DNA of 46,751 bases from Methylobacterium sp. GXS13 (GTDB lineage: Bacteria > Pseudomonadota > Alphaproteobacteria > Rhizobiales > Beijerinckiaceae). A program made the position numbers and the translations under genes. Location: assembly GCF_001455965.1 (NCBI RefSeq), contig NZ_LKKO01000045.1:1-46751 (forward strand), written 5' to 3'. Below the pieces are notes generated by a model, which did no database searches, was not told the origin of the DNA, and saw only the letters and a program-made list of their open reading frames with translations. This document shows positions 8,815 through 17,556 of this stretch, piece after piece (position 1 is the stretch's first letter; each line of letters begins with the position of its first letter).

Positions 8815-8923
8815 CCCCTCCCCCTTGCGGGGAGGGGTCAGGGGTGGGGGTGGCACAGAAGGGACCGCCGAGCCTTCCCTGGAACCACCCCCACCTCCAA
8901 CTCCTCCCCGCAAGGGGGAGGAG
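8815..8923. repeat. Palindromic intergenic repeat, family A, copy 1
   Basis: A 109-base imperfect palindrome. Its outer arms are themselves hairpins: CCCCTCCCCC-TTGC-GGGGAGGGG (8815-8837) and the mirrored CTCCTCCCC-GCAA-GGGGGAGGAG (8901-8923). The inner part GGGGTGGGGGTGG pairs with CCACCCCCACC. The same architecture recurs at 13706-13813 and, in variant form, at 24401-24595. It fills the space between the racemase gene and nrdR and may act as a transcription barrier. Confidence 0.8.
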
Positions 8924-9062
8924 AGCGCGTTCCGCCCTGCACAAGCCGCCGCGCGCGCACCGCAGCTCTGTCGCGTGCCCCTATCCTGGCAATCCGCAGG
9001 CGGCTGGGGCAGATAGCCGATTGCGGGTCCGCGAGACCCTGAAACGAGGCGGCTCAGATCCC

Positions 9063-9605
9063 ATGCGGTGTCCCTATTGCGGCGGCTCCGAGACGCAGGT
9101 GAAGGATTCGCGGCCCTCCGAGGACGGCGCGGCGCTGCTGGGCCGCCGGGTCTGCCCGGATTGCGCCGGCCGCTTCACCACCTTCGAGCGGGTGCAGCTG
9201 CGCGAGGTCGTGGTGCTCAAGCGCTCGGGCAAGCGTGTGCCCTTCGACCGGGACAAGCTCCAGCGCTCGATCGGCGTGGCCCTGCGCAAGCGCGCCGTCG
9301 ATCCCGAGCGGATCGAGCGGCTGGTCAGCGGCATCACCCGGCAGCTCGAGAGTGCCGGCGAGCCGGAGGTGACCTCCGAGGCGATCGGCGAATTGGTGAT
9401 GGCCGGCCTGAAGGGTCTCGACGACGTCGCCTATGTGCGCTTCGCCTCGGTCTACAAGAATTTTCGGGAAGCCAAGGATTTCGAGGACCTGCTCGGCACC
9501 CTGGGCGACGGCCTGCTGGCCGTGGGGGCCGAAACGGATGCGTCGCCCGACCCCGAGGAGCCCGAGCCCGACGCCCCGCCCCGCCGCCGGGCCGTCCGCT
9601 CATGA
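9063..9605 (+). CDS. nrdR: Transcriptional repressor NrdR
   Basis: A 180-residue regulator of ribonucleotide-reductase genes. It has an N-terminal zinc ribbon with C3, C6, C31 and C34 (M-R-C-P-Y-C-G and R-V-C-P-D-C), followed by the ATP-cone domain ([17 protein letters not shown], then R-F-A-S-V-Y-K-N-F). The core is the standard ~150 residues; an acidic Pro-rich tail of about 25 residues is added. The frame is open far upstream, through repeat family A, but the zinc ribbon fixes the ATG at 9063. Its stop overlaps the ribD start as ATGA, so nrdR-ribD are coupled, an arrangement conserved in alphaproteobacteria. Confidence 0.96.
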   Translation: MRCPYCGGSETQVKDSRPSEDGAALLGRRVCPDCAGRFTTFERVQLREVVVLKRSGKRVPFDRDKLQRSIGVALRKRAVDPERIERLVSGITRQLESAGEPEVTSEAIGELVMAGLKGLDDVAYVRFASVYKNFREAKDFEDLLGTLGDGLLAVGAETDASPDPEEPEPDAPPRRRAVRS

Positions 9606-10711
9606 GCGACGATGCCAGCTTCATGCGCCTGGCCCTGGCGCTCGGCCGGCGCGGGCTCGGCACCACCTGGCCGAACCCCTCCGTGGGCGCCGTCGTCGTC
9701 GAGCCCGGCACCGGCCGGATCCTCGGGACCGGGGCGACGGCGCCGGGGGGCCGGCCCCACGGGGAGCCCCTGGCGCTGGCCCAGGCCGGCGCGGCCGCAC
9801 GGGGCGCGACCCTCTACGTCACCCTGGAGCCGTGCTCGCATCACGGCCGCACGCCGCCCTGCACCGACGCGATCCTGGCCGCCGGGATCGCCCGGGTGGT
9901 CAGCGCCGTCGAGGATCCGGATTCGCGGGTGGCCGGGCGCGGCCATGCCCTCCTGCGCCAGGGCGGCGTCGCGGTCGAGACCGGCCTGCTGCGGGAGGCG
10001 GCGACCCGGGACCATATCGGCCACATCACCCGGGTGACCCGCGGGAGGCCGGCGGTGCACCTCAAGCTCGCCCGCACCCGCGACGGCTTCTGCGCGGGTG
10101 CAGGCCCGGAGCGCCTGCGGATCACCGGCCCGGTGGCCGACGGGGCGGTGCATCTCTGGCGGGCGCATGCCGACGCGATCCTGATCGGCATCGGCACCGC
10201 CCGGGCCGACGACCCGTCCCTGACCGTGCGGCTGCCGGGCCTCGGCGCCCGCTCGCCCCTGCGGATCGTGCTCGATTCGCAGCTGATGCTCTCGCCGGCC
10301 AGCGTGCTCGCCCGGACCGCGCGCGACACCGCCACCCTGGTCCTGACCACCCGCTCCGCCCCGGCCCATGCCCGCCGGGCCCTGGAGGCCCTGGGAGTCG
10401 AGATCGCCATCCTGCCGGCAGATGTCGCCGGCCGCGTCGAGCTGCCGAACGCGCTGGCCCATCTCGGGGAGCGCGGTTTGACGCGGCTGTGCACCGAAGG
10501 CGGCCCGCGCCTGGCCGATGCCCTGGCGCGGGCCGATCTGATCGAGGCCTGCACGCTGGTCACCGGGCCGGCGGAACTCGGCGCCGCGGGCGGCCTGAAG
10601 GCGCTCGGCCCGGATCTCACCGACGCGCTGGCAGAGCCGAAGAAATTCCGGGTGGCCGAACAGCTGCAGCTCGGCCCCGACGCGGCCGCCACCTACGAGA
10701 GGGTTTTCTAG
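9602..10711 (+). CDS. ribD: Bifunctional pyrimidine deaminase/reductase RibD
   Basis: A 369-residue enzyme for the second and third steps of riboflavin synthesis. The N-terminal deaminase (residues 1-~145) has the zinc ligands H53, C78 and C87 in [11 protein letters not shown] and the catalytic E55. The local motif is H-G-E, where most RibD and related deaminases have H-A-E. The C-terminal reductase (~150-369) contains [10 protein letters not shown] and C-T-E-G-G-P-R-L. The ATG overlaps the nrdR stop, and ribE starts 2 bases after the ribD stop. All key residues are present, so both activities are expected. Confidence 0.95.
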   Translation: MSDDASFMRLALALGRRGLGTTWPNPSVGAVVVEPGTGRILGTGATAPGGRPHGEPLALAQAGAAARGATLYVTLEPCSHHGRTPPCTDAILAAGIARVVSAVEDPDSRVAGRGHALLRQGGVAVETGLLREAATRDHIGHITRVTRGRPAVHLKLARTRDGFCAGAGPERLRITGPVADGAVHLWRAHADAILIGIGTARADDPSLTVRLPGLGARSPLRIVLDSQLMLSPASVLARTARDTATLVLTTRSAPAHARRALEALGVEIAILPADVAGRVELPNALAHLGERGLTRLCTEGGPRLADALARADLIEACTLVTGPAELGAAGGLKALGPDLTDALAEPKKFRVAEQLQLGPDAAATYERVF

Positions 10712-10713
10712 CG

Positions 10714-11340
10714 ATGTTCACCGGTCTGGTCAGCGACGTCGGCACCATCGTCTCGATCGCGGGCGAGGGCGACCTGCGCCGGATCACGATCCGCGCCTCC
10801 TACGACCCGGCCACCATCGCGCTCGGCGCCTCGATCGCGTGCTCGGGCCCGTGCCTGACGGGGGTGGGGGTGGTGCCGGCCGAGGGCGGCTGCGTCTTCG
10901 CCGTGGACGCCGCAGCCGAGACCCTGGCGCGGACCACGGTCGGCCGCTGGACGGCGGGCGGACGCATCAACCTGGAGCGCTCCCTGAAGATCGGCGACGA
11001 GCTCGGCGGCCACCTCGTCACCGGCCATGTCGACGGCGTCGCCGAGATCCTGGAGCGGGAGAGCGTCACGGCCGGCGCTTGGGGGCCGAGCGACCGGTTC
11101 ACGCTGCGCGCCCCCGCGGGCCTCTCGCGCTTCATCGCCGAGAAGGGCTCGGTCTGCCTGGACGGCACCTCGCTCACGGTGAACAGCGTCGACGGCGACG
11201 TCTTCTCGGTGCTGCTGATCCCGCACACCCTCCAGGTCACCACCTGGGGCGAGCGGCGCGCCGGCGACGGGCTGAATCTGGAGGTCGACCTGATCGCCCG
11301 CTACGCGGCCCGGCTCACCGAGGCGCGGCCGGGCGCCTAA
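10714..11340 (+). CDS. ribE: Riboflavin synthase (alpha subunit)
   Basis: A 208-residue protein with two lumazine-binding repeats, beginning M-F-T-G-L-V-S-D-V-G and G-H-L-V-T-G-H-V-D-G (about residue 95). It dismutates two 6,7-dimethyl-8-ribityllumazine molecules to riboflavin. Length is typical. It is the last gene of nrdR-ribD-ribE. Its TAA (11338-11340) is interlocked with the stop of the convergent thioesterase gene in the sequence CTAA. Its substrate-supplying partner ribH is not next to it but at 39070-38582 on the other strand. Confidence 0.95.
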   Translation: MFTGLVSDVGTIVSIAGEGDLRRITIRASYDPATIALGASIACSGPCLTGVGVVPAEGGCVFAVDAAAETLARTTVGRWTAGGRINLERSLKIGDELGGHLVTGHVDGVAEILERESVTAGAWGPSDRFTLRAPAGLSRFIAEKGSVCLDGTSLTVNSVDGDVFSVLLIPHTLQVTTWGERRAGDGLNLEVDLIARYAARLTEARPGA

Positions 11341-11771
11341 CCGCGGTCGGGCGGAATCGCGTAGGTGCCGGTGGCGTGGCAGACGAGGTCGTCGCTGCCC
11401 GGGGCGGTGATTCCCACCTCCCCCACCGCCAAGCGCCGCCCGAGCTTGAGCAGCCGGCATTCCGCCAGCAGATCACCCGGGGCGGGCCTGCGCAGGAAGT
11501 TGAAGGTCAGGTTCGTGGTCACGGCGAGCGCAACCGGGCCGATCTGGGCCAGGATCGCGGCGTAGAGCACGTAATCGGCCAGCGCCATCATGGCCGGCCC
11601 CGACACGGTCCCCCCCGGCCGCAGGAAGCGTTCCTGCCCTTCCATCCGCATCCGTGCCGAGAGCGGCCCCACCGCCTCCAGATGGAAGGCCCGGCCCCCG
11701 GCCTGCATCTGCGGGAATTCCCGGTCGAGGAAGTTTTTCGTCTCGTCGAGGGTGAGGATCGGGGCGCTCAT
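11337..11771 (-). CDS. PaaI-type hotdog-fold thioesterase
   Basis: A 144-residue hotdog-fold protein. The stretch G-G-T-V-S-G-P-A-M-M-A-L-A-D-Y in the middle gives the helix and catalytic-acid position (D of A-L-A-D) of PaaI/YdiI-like acyl-CoA thioesterases. T-T-N-L-T-F-N-F-L-R-R-P-A follows as the next strand. The acyl substrate is unknown. I use the ATG at 11771 (M-S-A-P-I-L-T-L-D-E); the frame stays open to 11828 with a Cys-rich stretch that does not look like this family. It converges on ribE with a 3-base overlap of stop codons. Confidence 0.88.
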   Translation of the reverse strand: MSAPILTLDETKNFLDREFPQMQAGGRAFHLEAVGPLSARMRMEGQERFLRPGGTVSGPAMMALADYVLYAAILAQIGPVALAVTTNLTFNFLRRPAPGDLLAECRLLKLGRRLAVGEVGITAPGSDDLVCHATGTYAIPPDRG

Positions 11772-11876
11772 GCCTGCTTGCAGCATGGGACAGGGGATGG
11801 GGCAATCCAGGCAGGACGCTGAGTCCACCTGACGTCGCGGCGAGCCCGATCCGCTTCAGCGTGCCTGGTGAACCGC

Positions 11877-11994
11877 CCCGTCATTCCGGGGCGCCGCAGG
11901 CGAGCCCGGAATCCAGATCCGCTGTCGGCGCAGGACCTTGAACGGTCGGCGGTTATGGATCCCGGGTTCGGCTACGCGGCCCCGGGATGACAAG
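11877..11994. repeat. Palindromic intergenic repeat, family B, copy 1
   Basis: Arms CCGTCATTCCGGGGC-GCCGC (11878-11897) and GCGGC-CCCGGGATGACAAGG (11976-11995) are inverted copies. An inner pair, AGCCCGGAATCC and GGATCCCGGGTT, lies between them. The same design recurs at 27263-27383, 15 kb away. It lies between the thioesterase and the spoVR gene. Confidence 0.75.
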
Positions 11995-12103
11995 GTGGAT
12001 GTTTGACCGGCCGTGCGAGCCACAGGCCTTCGGACAATCATTCTTCAAGCCACCGTTGCTGTGCCGCGAAGAGGCATGCACGAGATGGCAGCGGATCCCC
12101 TGG

Positions 12104-13681
12104 TCAGAAGAAAATCGGCCGCGCGCTGGCGCTGATCTCGCCCAGCACCGTGCCGGTGGCCGGTTCGACTTCCTTGAGGACCACGTCGTAGCCCCAGAGG
12201 TCGGCGAGGTGCTGGAGCACCCGCTTGGCATCCTCCTTCTGCAGGGTGATCTTGTTGATCGCCTTGTGGTGCAGGATCAGCCGGCGGTCGCCTTCGAGGT
12301 CGACATCCACCACCTCGATATCCGGGTCGAGCCAGGCGACGTCGTACTGGCGGGCGAAGGAGCGGCGCATCTTGCGGTAGCCGCGCTCGTCGTGGATCGC
12401 CTCGACGCGCAACTCCGGCTCGTCGGGGTCGTCGACCACGTGGAACAGGCGCAGGTCGCGCATCAGCTTGGGCGACAGGAACTGCTGGATGAAGCTCTCG
12501 TCGCGGTAATTCGCCCAGCAATCGCGCAGAACCGCCATGGGATCGCCGGTACCGGCGATGTCGGGGAACCATTCGCGGTCCTCAGGCGTCGGCTGCTCCA
12601 CGATGCGGGCGATGTCCTGCATCATCGCGAAGCCGATCGCGTAGGGATTGTGGCCGCCATAGGAGCGGTCGTCGTAGTTCGGCTGCCGGATGACGTTGGT
12701 GTGCGATTGCAGGAATTCGAGATAGGCGGCCTCGGTGATCTGCCCCTTCTCGGACAGGGAATTCATGATCCGGTAGTGGTTGTAGGTCGCGCAGCCCTCG
12801 TTCATTACCTTGGTCTGGCGCTGCGGGTAGAAATACTGCGCCACCAGCCGGACGATCCGCAGGATCTCGCGCTGCCAGGGGCGCAGCCGCGGGGCGACCT
12901 TCTCCAGGAAATAAAGAATATTCTCCTGCGGCAGTTCGAGCAGGGCCTTGCGCCGCTCGGCGGCCAGGTCCGGGCGCACGGCGCCGACCTTCTGTGGCAG
13001 GGTCCGCCACAGGTCGTTGTAGATCTGCTCGCCGTGCTCGACCCGCTCGCGCTCGCGCCGCTGCTCGGAGGCCAGGTCCGGCCGCTTCTTGCGCGGATAC
13101 CGGTGGACGCCCTGGCTCATCAGCGCGTGGGCGGCGTCGAGCACCTGCTCCACCGCCTGGTGGCCGTAGCGCTCCTCGCAGCGGGTGATGAAGCCCTTGG
13201 CGAAGTCCAGGTAATCGAGGATGCCCTCGGCATCGGTCCATTGCCGGAACAGATAGTTGTTCTTGAAGAAGTGGTTGTGGCCGAAGGCGGCGTGCGCGAT
13301 CACCAGGGTCTGCATCGTCGCCGTGTTCTCCTCCATCACGTAGGAGATGCACGGATCCGAGTTGATGACGATCTCGTAGGCGAGCCCCATCAGGCCGCGC
13401 CGGTAGCCGGCCTCGTGCTGGGCGAAGTGCTTGCCGAAGGACCAGTGCTTGTAGAACAGCGGCATGCCGATCGACGCGTAGGCGTCGAGCATCTGCTCGG
13501 CCGTGATGATCTCGATCTGGTTCGGATACCAGGACAATCCGAGTTCCGGCCCGGCAATGGCCTCGCAGGCGTCGTGGATGCGCCGGATCGTGTCGAAATC
13601 CCAGTCGTTGCCGGTGAACAGGGGCTTTTGGCCGCCGGAGATCGGCGACTTGCTCGACGGACGGCTCAGGCTGGTCACCAT
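12104..13681 (-). CDS. spoVR: SpoVR/YcgB family protein
   Basis: A 525-residue member of the SpoVR family, close to E. coli YcgB in length. Conserved blocks are F-Y-K-H-W-S-F-G-K-H-F (76-86), V-M-E-E-N-T-A-T-M-Q-T, A-F-G-H-N-H-F-F-K-N-N-Y-L-F, M-N-E-G-C-A-T-Y-N-H-Y and Y-G-G-H-N-P-Y-A-I-G-F. The many His and Glu residues hint at a metal site, but no activity is established. The family is needed for spore cortex in Bacillus; elsewhere it accompanies the PrkA kinase in stress and starvation responses. A good ribosome-binding site (GAGGAGTAGGG) precedes the ATG. It is third in prkA-yeaH-spoVR, separated from yeaH by a family A repeat. Confidence 0.95.
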   Translation of the reverse strand: MVTSLSRPSSKSPISGGQKPLFTGNDWDFDTIRRIHDACEAIAGPELGLSWYPNQIEIITAEQMLDAYASIGMPLFYKHWSFGKHFAQHEAGYRRGLMGLAYEIVINSDPCISYVMEENTATMQTLVIAHAAFGHNHFFKNNYLFRQWTDAEGILDYLDFAKGFITRCEERYGHQAVEQVLDAAHALMSQGVHRYPRKKRPDLASEQRRERERVEHGEQIYNDLWRTLPQKVGAVRPDLAAERRKALLELPQENILYFLEKVAPRLRPWQREILRIVRLVAQYFYPQRQTKVMNEGCATYNHYRIMNSLSEKGQITEAAYLEFLQSHTNVIRQPNYDDRSYGGHNPYAIGFAMMQDIARIVEQPTPEDREWFPDIAGTGDPMAVLRDCWANYRDESFIQQFLSPKLMRDLRLFHVVDDPDEPELRVEAIHDERGYRKMRRSFARQYDVAWLDPDIEVVDVDLEGDRRLILHHKAINKITLQKEDAKRVLQHLADLWGYDVVLKEVEPATGTVLGEISASARPIFF

Positions 13682-13705
13682 GAAACCCTACTCCTCGACC
13701 TGTCT

Positions 13706-13813
13706 CCCCTCCCCCTTGCGGGGAGGGGCCGGGGGTGGGGGTGGTGCAGAAGAGCCCACGACGCTCGATCCTGAACGACCCCCACCCCTACCCCTCCCCG
13801 CAAGGGGGAGGGG
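13706..13813. repeat. Palindromic intergenic repeat, family A, copy 2
   Basis: A 108-base palindrome with the arms CCCCTCCCCC-TTGC-GGGGAGGGG (13706-13728) and CCCCTCCCC-GCAA-GGGGGAGGGG (13791-13813), and the inner pair GGGGTGGGGGTGG / CCCCCACCCC. It is nearly identical in plan and length to the copy at 8815-8923. It fills the yeaH-spoVR gap and could lower expression of spoVR relative to yeaH by terminating transcripts or setting an mRNA end. Confidence 0.82.
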
Positions 13814-13819
13814 ACATCG

Positions 13820-15121
13820 CTACGCCTCCGCCTCGGCCCGCGCGTCCTTGCGGCCGAACAGCTCGCGGAACACCGGGTAGATCTCCCGGCGGTGGTTGAC
13901 CTTGCGCATGGCGATCGGGCCGCCGGCCTTGGCGATGGCCTCGTAGGTCCGCCACAGGGTGGTGCGGTGCTCCACGAAGCCGGCCCGGGGGCCGTTCTCG
14001 TCGCCGACCTCGAGATAGGCGAAGTGCTGGCAGGCCGGCAGGATGTGGGCGCGCAGCAGCTCCGTCGCGGTCGGGCCGTCGGAGGAGACGTTGTCGCCGT
14101 CCGAGGCCTGGGCGGCGTAGATGTTCCAGTCGTCGGGCGAGTAGCGCTCGGCGATGATCCGCTTCATCTCCACCAGCGCCGAGGAGACCAGCGTGCCGCC
14201 GGTCTCCCGGGAGCCGAAGAAGGTCTCCTCGTCCACCTCGGTGGCCCGGTCGGTGTGGCGGATGAACACGATCTCGACGTGCCGGTAGCGGCGGGTCAGG
14301 AAGATGTGCAGCAGGATGTAGAACCTTTTGGCGAGGTCCTTCATGTGCTCGGTCATCGAGCCGGACACGTCCATCAGGCAGAACATCACGGCCTGCGCGA
14401 TCGGCCGCGGATAGGGCTCGAACCGGCGGAAGCGCAGGTCGATCGGGTCGACATACGGAATGCGCTTGGCGCGCTCACGCAGCTTCAGCAGCGAGAGCTC
14501 CAGATCCGGCCGGCCCGGATCCGACTCGCGCATGGCGGCGAGCTGCGCCTCGAGCGCCGCGACCTCCTCGGGCTTCGGGCGCTTGAGAGCGATCCGCCGC
14601 GACATCGAGTTACGCAGGGTGCGGGTGAGCGCGAGGTTGGCCGGCGAGCCGGTCACCGTGTAGCCGGCCCGGCGCATCCCCTCCGTCTCGACCACCGCCA
14701 GGCGGCGCTTGGCCAGATCCGGCAGTTCCAGGTCTTCGAGGAAGAGTTCCAGAAACTCCTCGCGGGTGAGCACGAAGCGGAACGCGTCCTCGCTGTTCTC
14801 GCCGCCCTCTCCGCCCTCGCCGGATCCGCGTCCGCCACCGCCGCCCGGGGGGCGCTCGATGAGATCCCCTTCGACGTAGGTCTTGTTGCCCGGCAGGATG
14901 TGATCCTGCAGGCCGGTTCCGGGCTGGCGGGAGAACCGGGGCTCGCGCACGCCGTCGGCGGGCACGGTCACCCGGCCGTCCTTTCCGAGATCCTTGATGT
15001 CCTTCTCGCGGGCGGATTCACGCACGGCGCGCTGGGCGACATCCTTCACGCGCCGCAGGAAGCGCTGCCGGTTGGGGAGGCTCTTGCCCCCCGGATTCAG
15101 GCGTCGGTCGACGATGTGCAT
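13820..15121 (-). CDS. yeaH: YeaH/DUF444 protein with VWA-type domain
   Basis: A 433-residue DUF444 protein. The N-terminus is basic and begins M-H-I-V-D-R-R-L-N-P. A Gly/Glu linker at residues ~92-110 leads to a helical region, and the C-terminal half is a von Willebrand A-like domain with the metal-site motif D251-V-S-G-S-M (D-x-S-x-S) and later T-G-G-T-L-V-S-S-A-L. In E. coli, YeaH is encoded with the kinase YeaG (PrkA) and acts with it under nitrogen starvation and stationary phase. The same pairing is seen here. A 254-base gap to prkA contains a candidate promoter (15171-15179) and a hairpin, so yeaH may be transcribed both with prkA and alone. Confidence 0.95.
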   Translation of the reverse strand: MHIVDRRLNPGGKSLPNRQRFLRRVKDVAQRAVRESAREKDIKDLGKDGRVTVPADGVREPRFSRQPGTGLQDHILPGNKTYVEGDLIERPPGGGGGRGSGEGGEGGENSEDAFRFVLTREEFLELFLEDLELPDLAKRRLAVVETEGMRRAGYTVTGSPANLALTRTLRNSMSRRIALKRPKPEEVAALEAQLAAMRESDPGRPDLELSLLKLRERAKRIPYVDPIDLRFRRFEPYPRPIAQAVMFCLMDVSGSMTEHMKDLAKRFYILLHIFLTRRYRHVEIVFIRHTDRATEVDEETFFGSRETGGTLVSSALVEMKRIIAERYSPDDWNIYAAQASDGDNVSSDGPTATELLRAHILPACQHFAYLEVGDENGPRAGFVEHRTTLWRTYEAIAKAGGPIAMRKVNHRREIYPVFRELFGRKDARAEAEA

Positions 15122-15170
15122 TCGCTGCGAAAACCCTCGTCCCGCGTGCTCCGGCCGGTTCTAGGCCCCG

Positions 15171-15179
15171 ATTATACCA
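15171..15179 (-). promoter_or_regulatory. Extended -10 promoter candidate for yeaH
   Basis: On the minus strand the sequence TGGTATAAT (15179 to 15171) is a perfect TATAAT with the TGn extension, rare in such GC-rich DNA. It would start transcription near 15165, about 45 bases before the yeaH ATG. No good -35 hexamer lies 17 bases upstream, as is usual for extended -10 promoters. Confidence 0.5.
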
Positions 15180-15233
15180 TGCTGCTCTCCGAAAGAGGCT
15201 TCCCCCTTTCGCACAGTCTGGTCTAACGCTCCG

Positions 15234-15290
15234 CTCTCGCATGATGTCTTAGGAAAAGGAGATTCGCCTTGTCCCACATCATGCTTGCGA
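15234..15290. repeat. Hairpin between prkA and yeaH
   Basis: GCATGATGT (15239-15247) and ACATCATGC (15276-15284) are a perfect 9-base inverted repeat. It is extended outward by CTCGC/GCGAG with a two-base bulge and contains an inner AAGG/CCTT pair. It lies in the transcript just after prkA and could be a terminator or processing site. It may also be one unit of a dispersed repeat family, though no second copy is in this window. Confidence 0.5.
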
Positions 15291-15375
15291 GCCTCGCCGG
15301 CCGGTCGTCCGAAACTATGGCGGCGGAGGGTCGAAACTTGGCCGCCCGGTCTGACCCCGAGCGGCCGCGCGTCCC

Positions 15376-17328
15376 TCAGCCGGCCTGCTTCACCCGCATG
15401 TACCATTCCACCAGGCGGCGGACCTGCCGCTCGGTGTAGCCCCGGGCGACCATGCGCTCGACGAACTCGCCGTGCTTCTTCTCGGTGTCGCCGTCCTTCT
15501 TCGAGCCGAAGGAGATGACCGGCAGCAGTTCCTCGACCTGGCTGAACATCCGCCGCTCGATGACTTCGCGCAGCTTCTCGTAGCTGGTCCAGCTCGGGTT
15601 CCGGCCACCGTGCTGAGCCCGCGAGCGCAGGGCGAACTTGACCACCTCGTTGCGGAAATCCTTTGGGTTGGCGATCCCGGCAGGTTTCTCGATCTTGGTC
15701 AGTTCCTGATTGAGGAGTTCCCGGTTCAGGAGCTGGCCGGTCTCGGCGTCCTTGAAGTCCTGATCCTCGATCCACGCATCGGCATAGTCGATGTAGCGGT
15801 CGAACAGGTTCTGGCCGTAATCATGATAGGATTCGAGATAGGCCTTCTGGATTTCGTGGCCGATGAACTCCGCATAGCGCGGGGCCAGCTCGGTCTTGAT
15901 GAATTCCAGGTACTTCTTCTCGGTCTCCGGCGGGAGCTGCTCACGGCGGAGCGACTGCTCCAGCACGTACATCAGGTGCACCGGGTCGGCCGACACCTCG
16001 GTGGTGTCGTGGTTGAAGGTCGCGGCCAGCACCTTGAAGGCGAAGCGTGTCGAGATCCCGTCCATGCCCTCGTCGACGCCGGCGGTGTCCTTGTATTCCT
16101 GCATCGACCGGGCGCGGGGATCGACCTCGCGCAGCGATTCGCCGTCATAGACCCGCATCTTCGAGAAGACGTTGGAATTGGCGTGCTCGCGGAGCCGCGA
16201 CAGGACCGAGAACCGGGCCAGCATCTCCAGGGTGCCGGGCGCGCAGGCGGCGTCCGACAGTTCCGAGCTGGAGATCAGCTTCTCGTAGATGTGCTGCTCC
16301 TCCGCCACCCGGAGGCAGTACGGGACCTTGATCACGTAGATGCGATCGATGAAGGCCTCGTTGTTCTTGTTGGTCTTGAAGGTCTGCCACTCGGATTCGT
16401 TCGAGTGGGCCAGGATCACGCCGGTGAACGGGATCGCGCCGATATTCTCCGTGCCGACGTAGTTGCCCTCCTGCGTCGCCGTGAGCAGCGGGTGCAGCAT
16501 CTTGATCGGCGCCTTGAACATCTCGACGAATTCGAGAACGCCCTGGTTCGCCCGGTTGAGGCCGCCCGAATAGGAGTAGGCGTCGGGGTCCGCCTGAGAC
16601 AGGGTTTCCAGCCGGCGGATATCGACCTTGCCGACCAGGGAGGAGATGTCCTGGTTGTTCTCGTCGCCCGGCTCAGTCTTGGCGATGGCGATCTGGCGCA
16701 GCCGCGAGGGCCGGACCTTGATCACCTTGAAGCGCGAGATGTCGCCGTTGAACTCGTCGAGGCGCTTGAGCGCCCAGGGGCTCATCAGGCCGGTGAGCCG
16801 CCGGCGCGGGACGCCGTAGCGCTTCTGGATCTCCTCGCCCATCGTGTCGGGATCGAACAGCCCGAGCGGGCTCTCGAACACCGGCGAGACCTCGTCCCCG
16901 GCCTTGAGAACGTAGATCGGGTGGACCTCCATCAGCGCCTTCAGGCGCTCGGCCAGGGACGACTTGCCGCCGCCGACCGGCCCCAGCAGGTAGAGGATCT
17001 GCTTGCGCTCCTCCAGGCCCTGCGCGGCGTGGCGGAAGAACGAGACGATCCGCTCGATCGTCTCCTCCATCCCGTAGAATTCGCGGAAGGCCGGGTAGGT
17101 CCGGATCGTCCGGTTCATGAAGATCCGGCCGAGGCGGGAATCCTTCGAGGTGTCCACGAATTCCGGTTCGCCGATGGCCGCCAGGATGCGCTCGGCGGAC
17201 GAGGCGTACATCAGCGGCTCGTCGCGGCAGGCCTCGAGATACTCGGAGAGCGTCATCTCCGTATCGCGGCGGGCCTCGTACCCTCGGGCGAAGCTCTGGA
17301 AAAGGTCGTTCGTCGCATGCATCGACAT
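15376..17328 (-). CDS. prkA: Serine protein kinase PrkA (YeaG)
   Basis: A 650-residue protein of the PrkA family: an AAA-type N-terminal domain with Walker A G-P-V-G-G-G-K-S (116-123) and a C-terminal kinase-like domain. Characteristic blocks include V-K-A-P-I-K-M-L-H-P-L-L-type sequence (here M-F-K-A-P-I-K-M-L), E-G-N-Y-V-G-T-E-N-I, and F-D-G-V-I-L-A-H-S-N-E-S-E-W-like sequence. PrkA homologues act in starvation and stress signalling, and recent work on the Bacillus protein suggests ATP-dependent protease activity. It heads prkA-yeaH-spoVR. The ATG at 17328 has AGAGGG 9-14 bases upstream; an in-frame ATG two codons later is an alternative. A 17-base inverted repeat lies 50-110 bases upstream. 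Confidence 0.96.
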   Translation of the reverse strand: MSMHATNDLFQSFARGYEARRDTEMTLSEYLEACRDEPLMYASSAERILAAIGEPEFVDTSKDSRLGRIFMNRTIRTYPAFREFYGMEETIERIVSFFRHAAQGLEERKQILYLLGPVGGGKSSLAERLKALMEVHPIYVLKAGDEVSPVFESPLGLFDPDTMGEEIQKRYGVPRRRLTGLMSPWALKRLDEFNGDISRFKVIKVRPSRLRQIAIAKTEPGDENNQDISSLVGKVDIRRLETLSQADPDAYSYSGGLNRANQGVLEFVEMFKAPIKMLHPLLTATQEGNYVGTENIGAIPFTGVILAHSNESEWQTFKTNKNNEAFIDRIYVIKVPYCLRVAEEQHIYEKLISSSELSDAACAPGTLEMLARFSVLSRLREHANSNVFSKMRVYDGESLREVDPRARSMQEYKDTAGVDEGMDGISTRFAFKVLAATFNHDTTEVSADPVHLMYVLEQSLRREQLPPETEKKYLEFIKTELAPRYAEFIGHEIQKAYLESYHDYGQNLFDRYIDYADAWIEDQDFKDAETGQLLNRELLNQELTKIEKPAGIANPKDFRNEVVKFALRSRAQHGGRNPSWTSYEKLREVIERRMFSQVEELLPVISFGSKKDGDTEKKHGEFVERMVARGYTERQVRRLVEWYMRVKQAG

Positions 17329-17377
17329 TCGATAACCCTCTCAGACCCTGACAGCTTCATCCTGTCTCGGCTTGGAT

Positions 17378-17437
17378 GCAACCGACAGGCCCGCTTTTGT
17401 CGCAGCGCGGCGAACGCGCCGCGGGCCTGTCGATTGC
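17378..17437. promoter_or_regulatory. 17-base inverted repeat upstream of prkA
   Basis: GCAACCGACAGGCCCGC (17378-17394) and GCGGGCCTGTCGATTGC (17421-17437) are inverted copies with one mismatch and a 26-base centre. Another CCTGTC (17361-17366) lies closer to the gene. The pair is 50-109 bases before the prkA start codon on the coding (minus) strand. It could be a two-site operator or a long leader hairpin. Confidence 0.55.
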
Positions 17438-17556
17438 GTGCAACACTCATCTGGCCAAAACGCGGCCTCCACCAGGTTCAACGTTGATTTCGATCTCCTT
17501 CAGGCGCGCGATGTAGGATGAAAAACTATGCACGCCCCCGGGTATCCTGCCTCTGC

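Noticed and set aside
8718..9062. Upstream extension of the nrdR frame
   Set aside because: It passes through the racemase gene end and a palindromic repeat. The zinc-ribbon start M-R-C-P-Y-C fixes the true beginning.
15223..15282. 19-codon minus-strand frame (M-M-W-D-K-A-N-L-L-F...) in the prkA-yeaH gap
   Set aside because: It coincides with the hairpin and has no ribosome-binding site. It is better explained as part of the palindrome.
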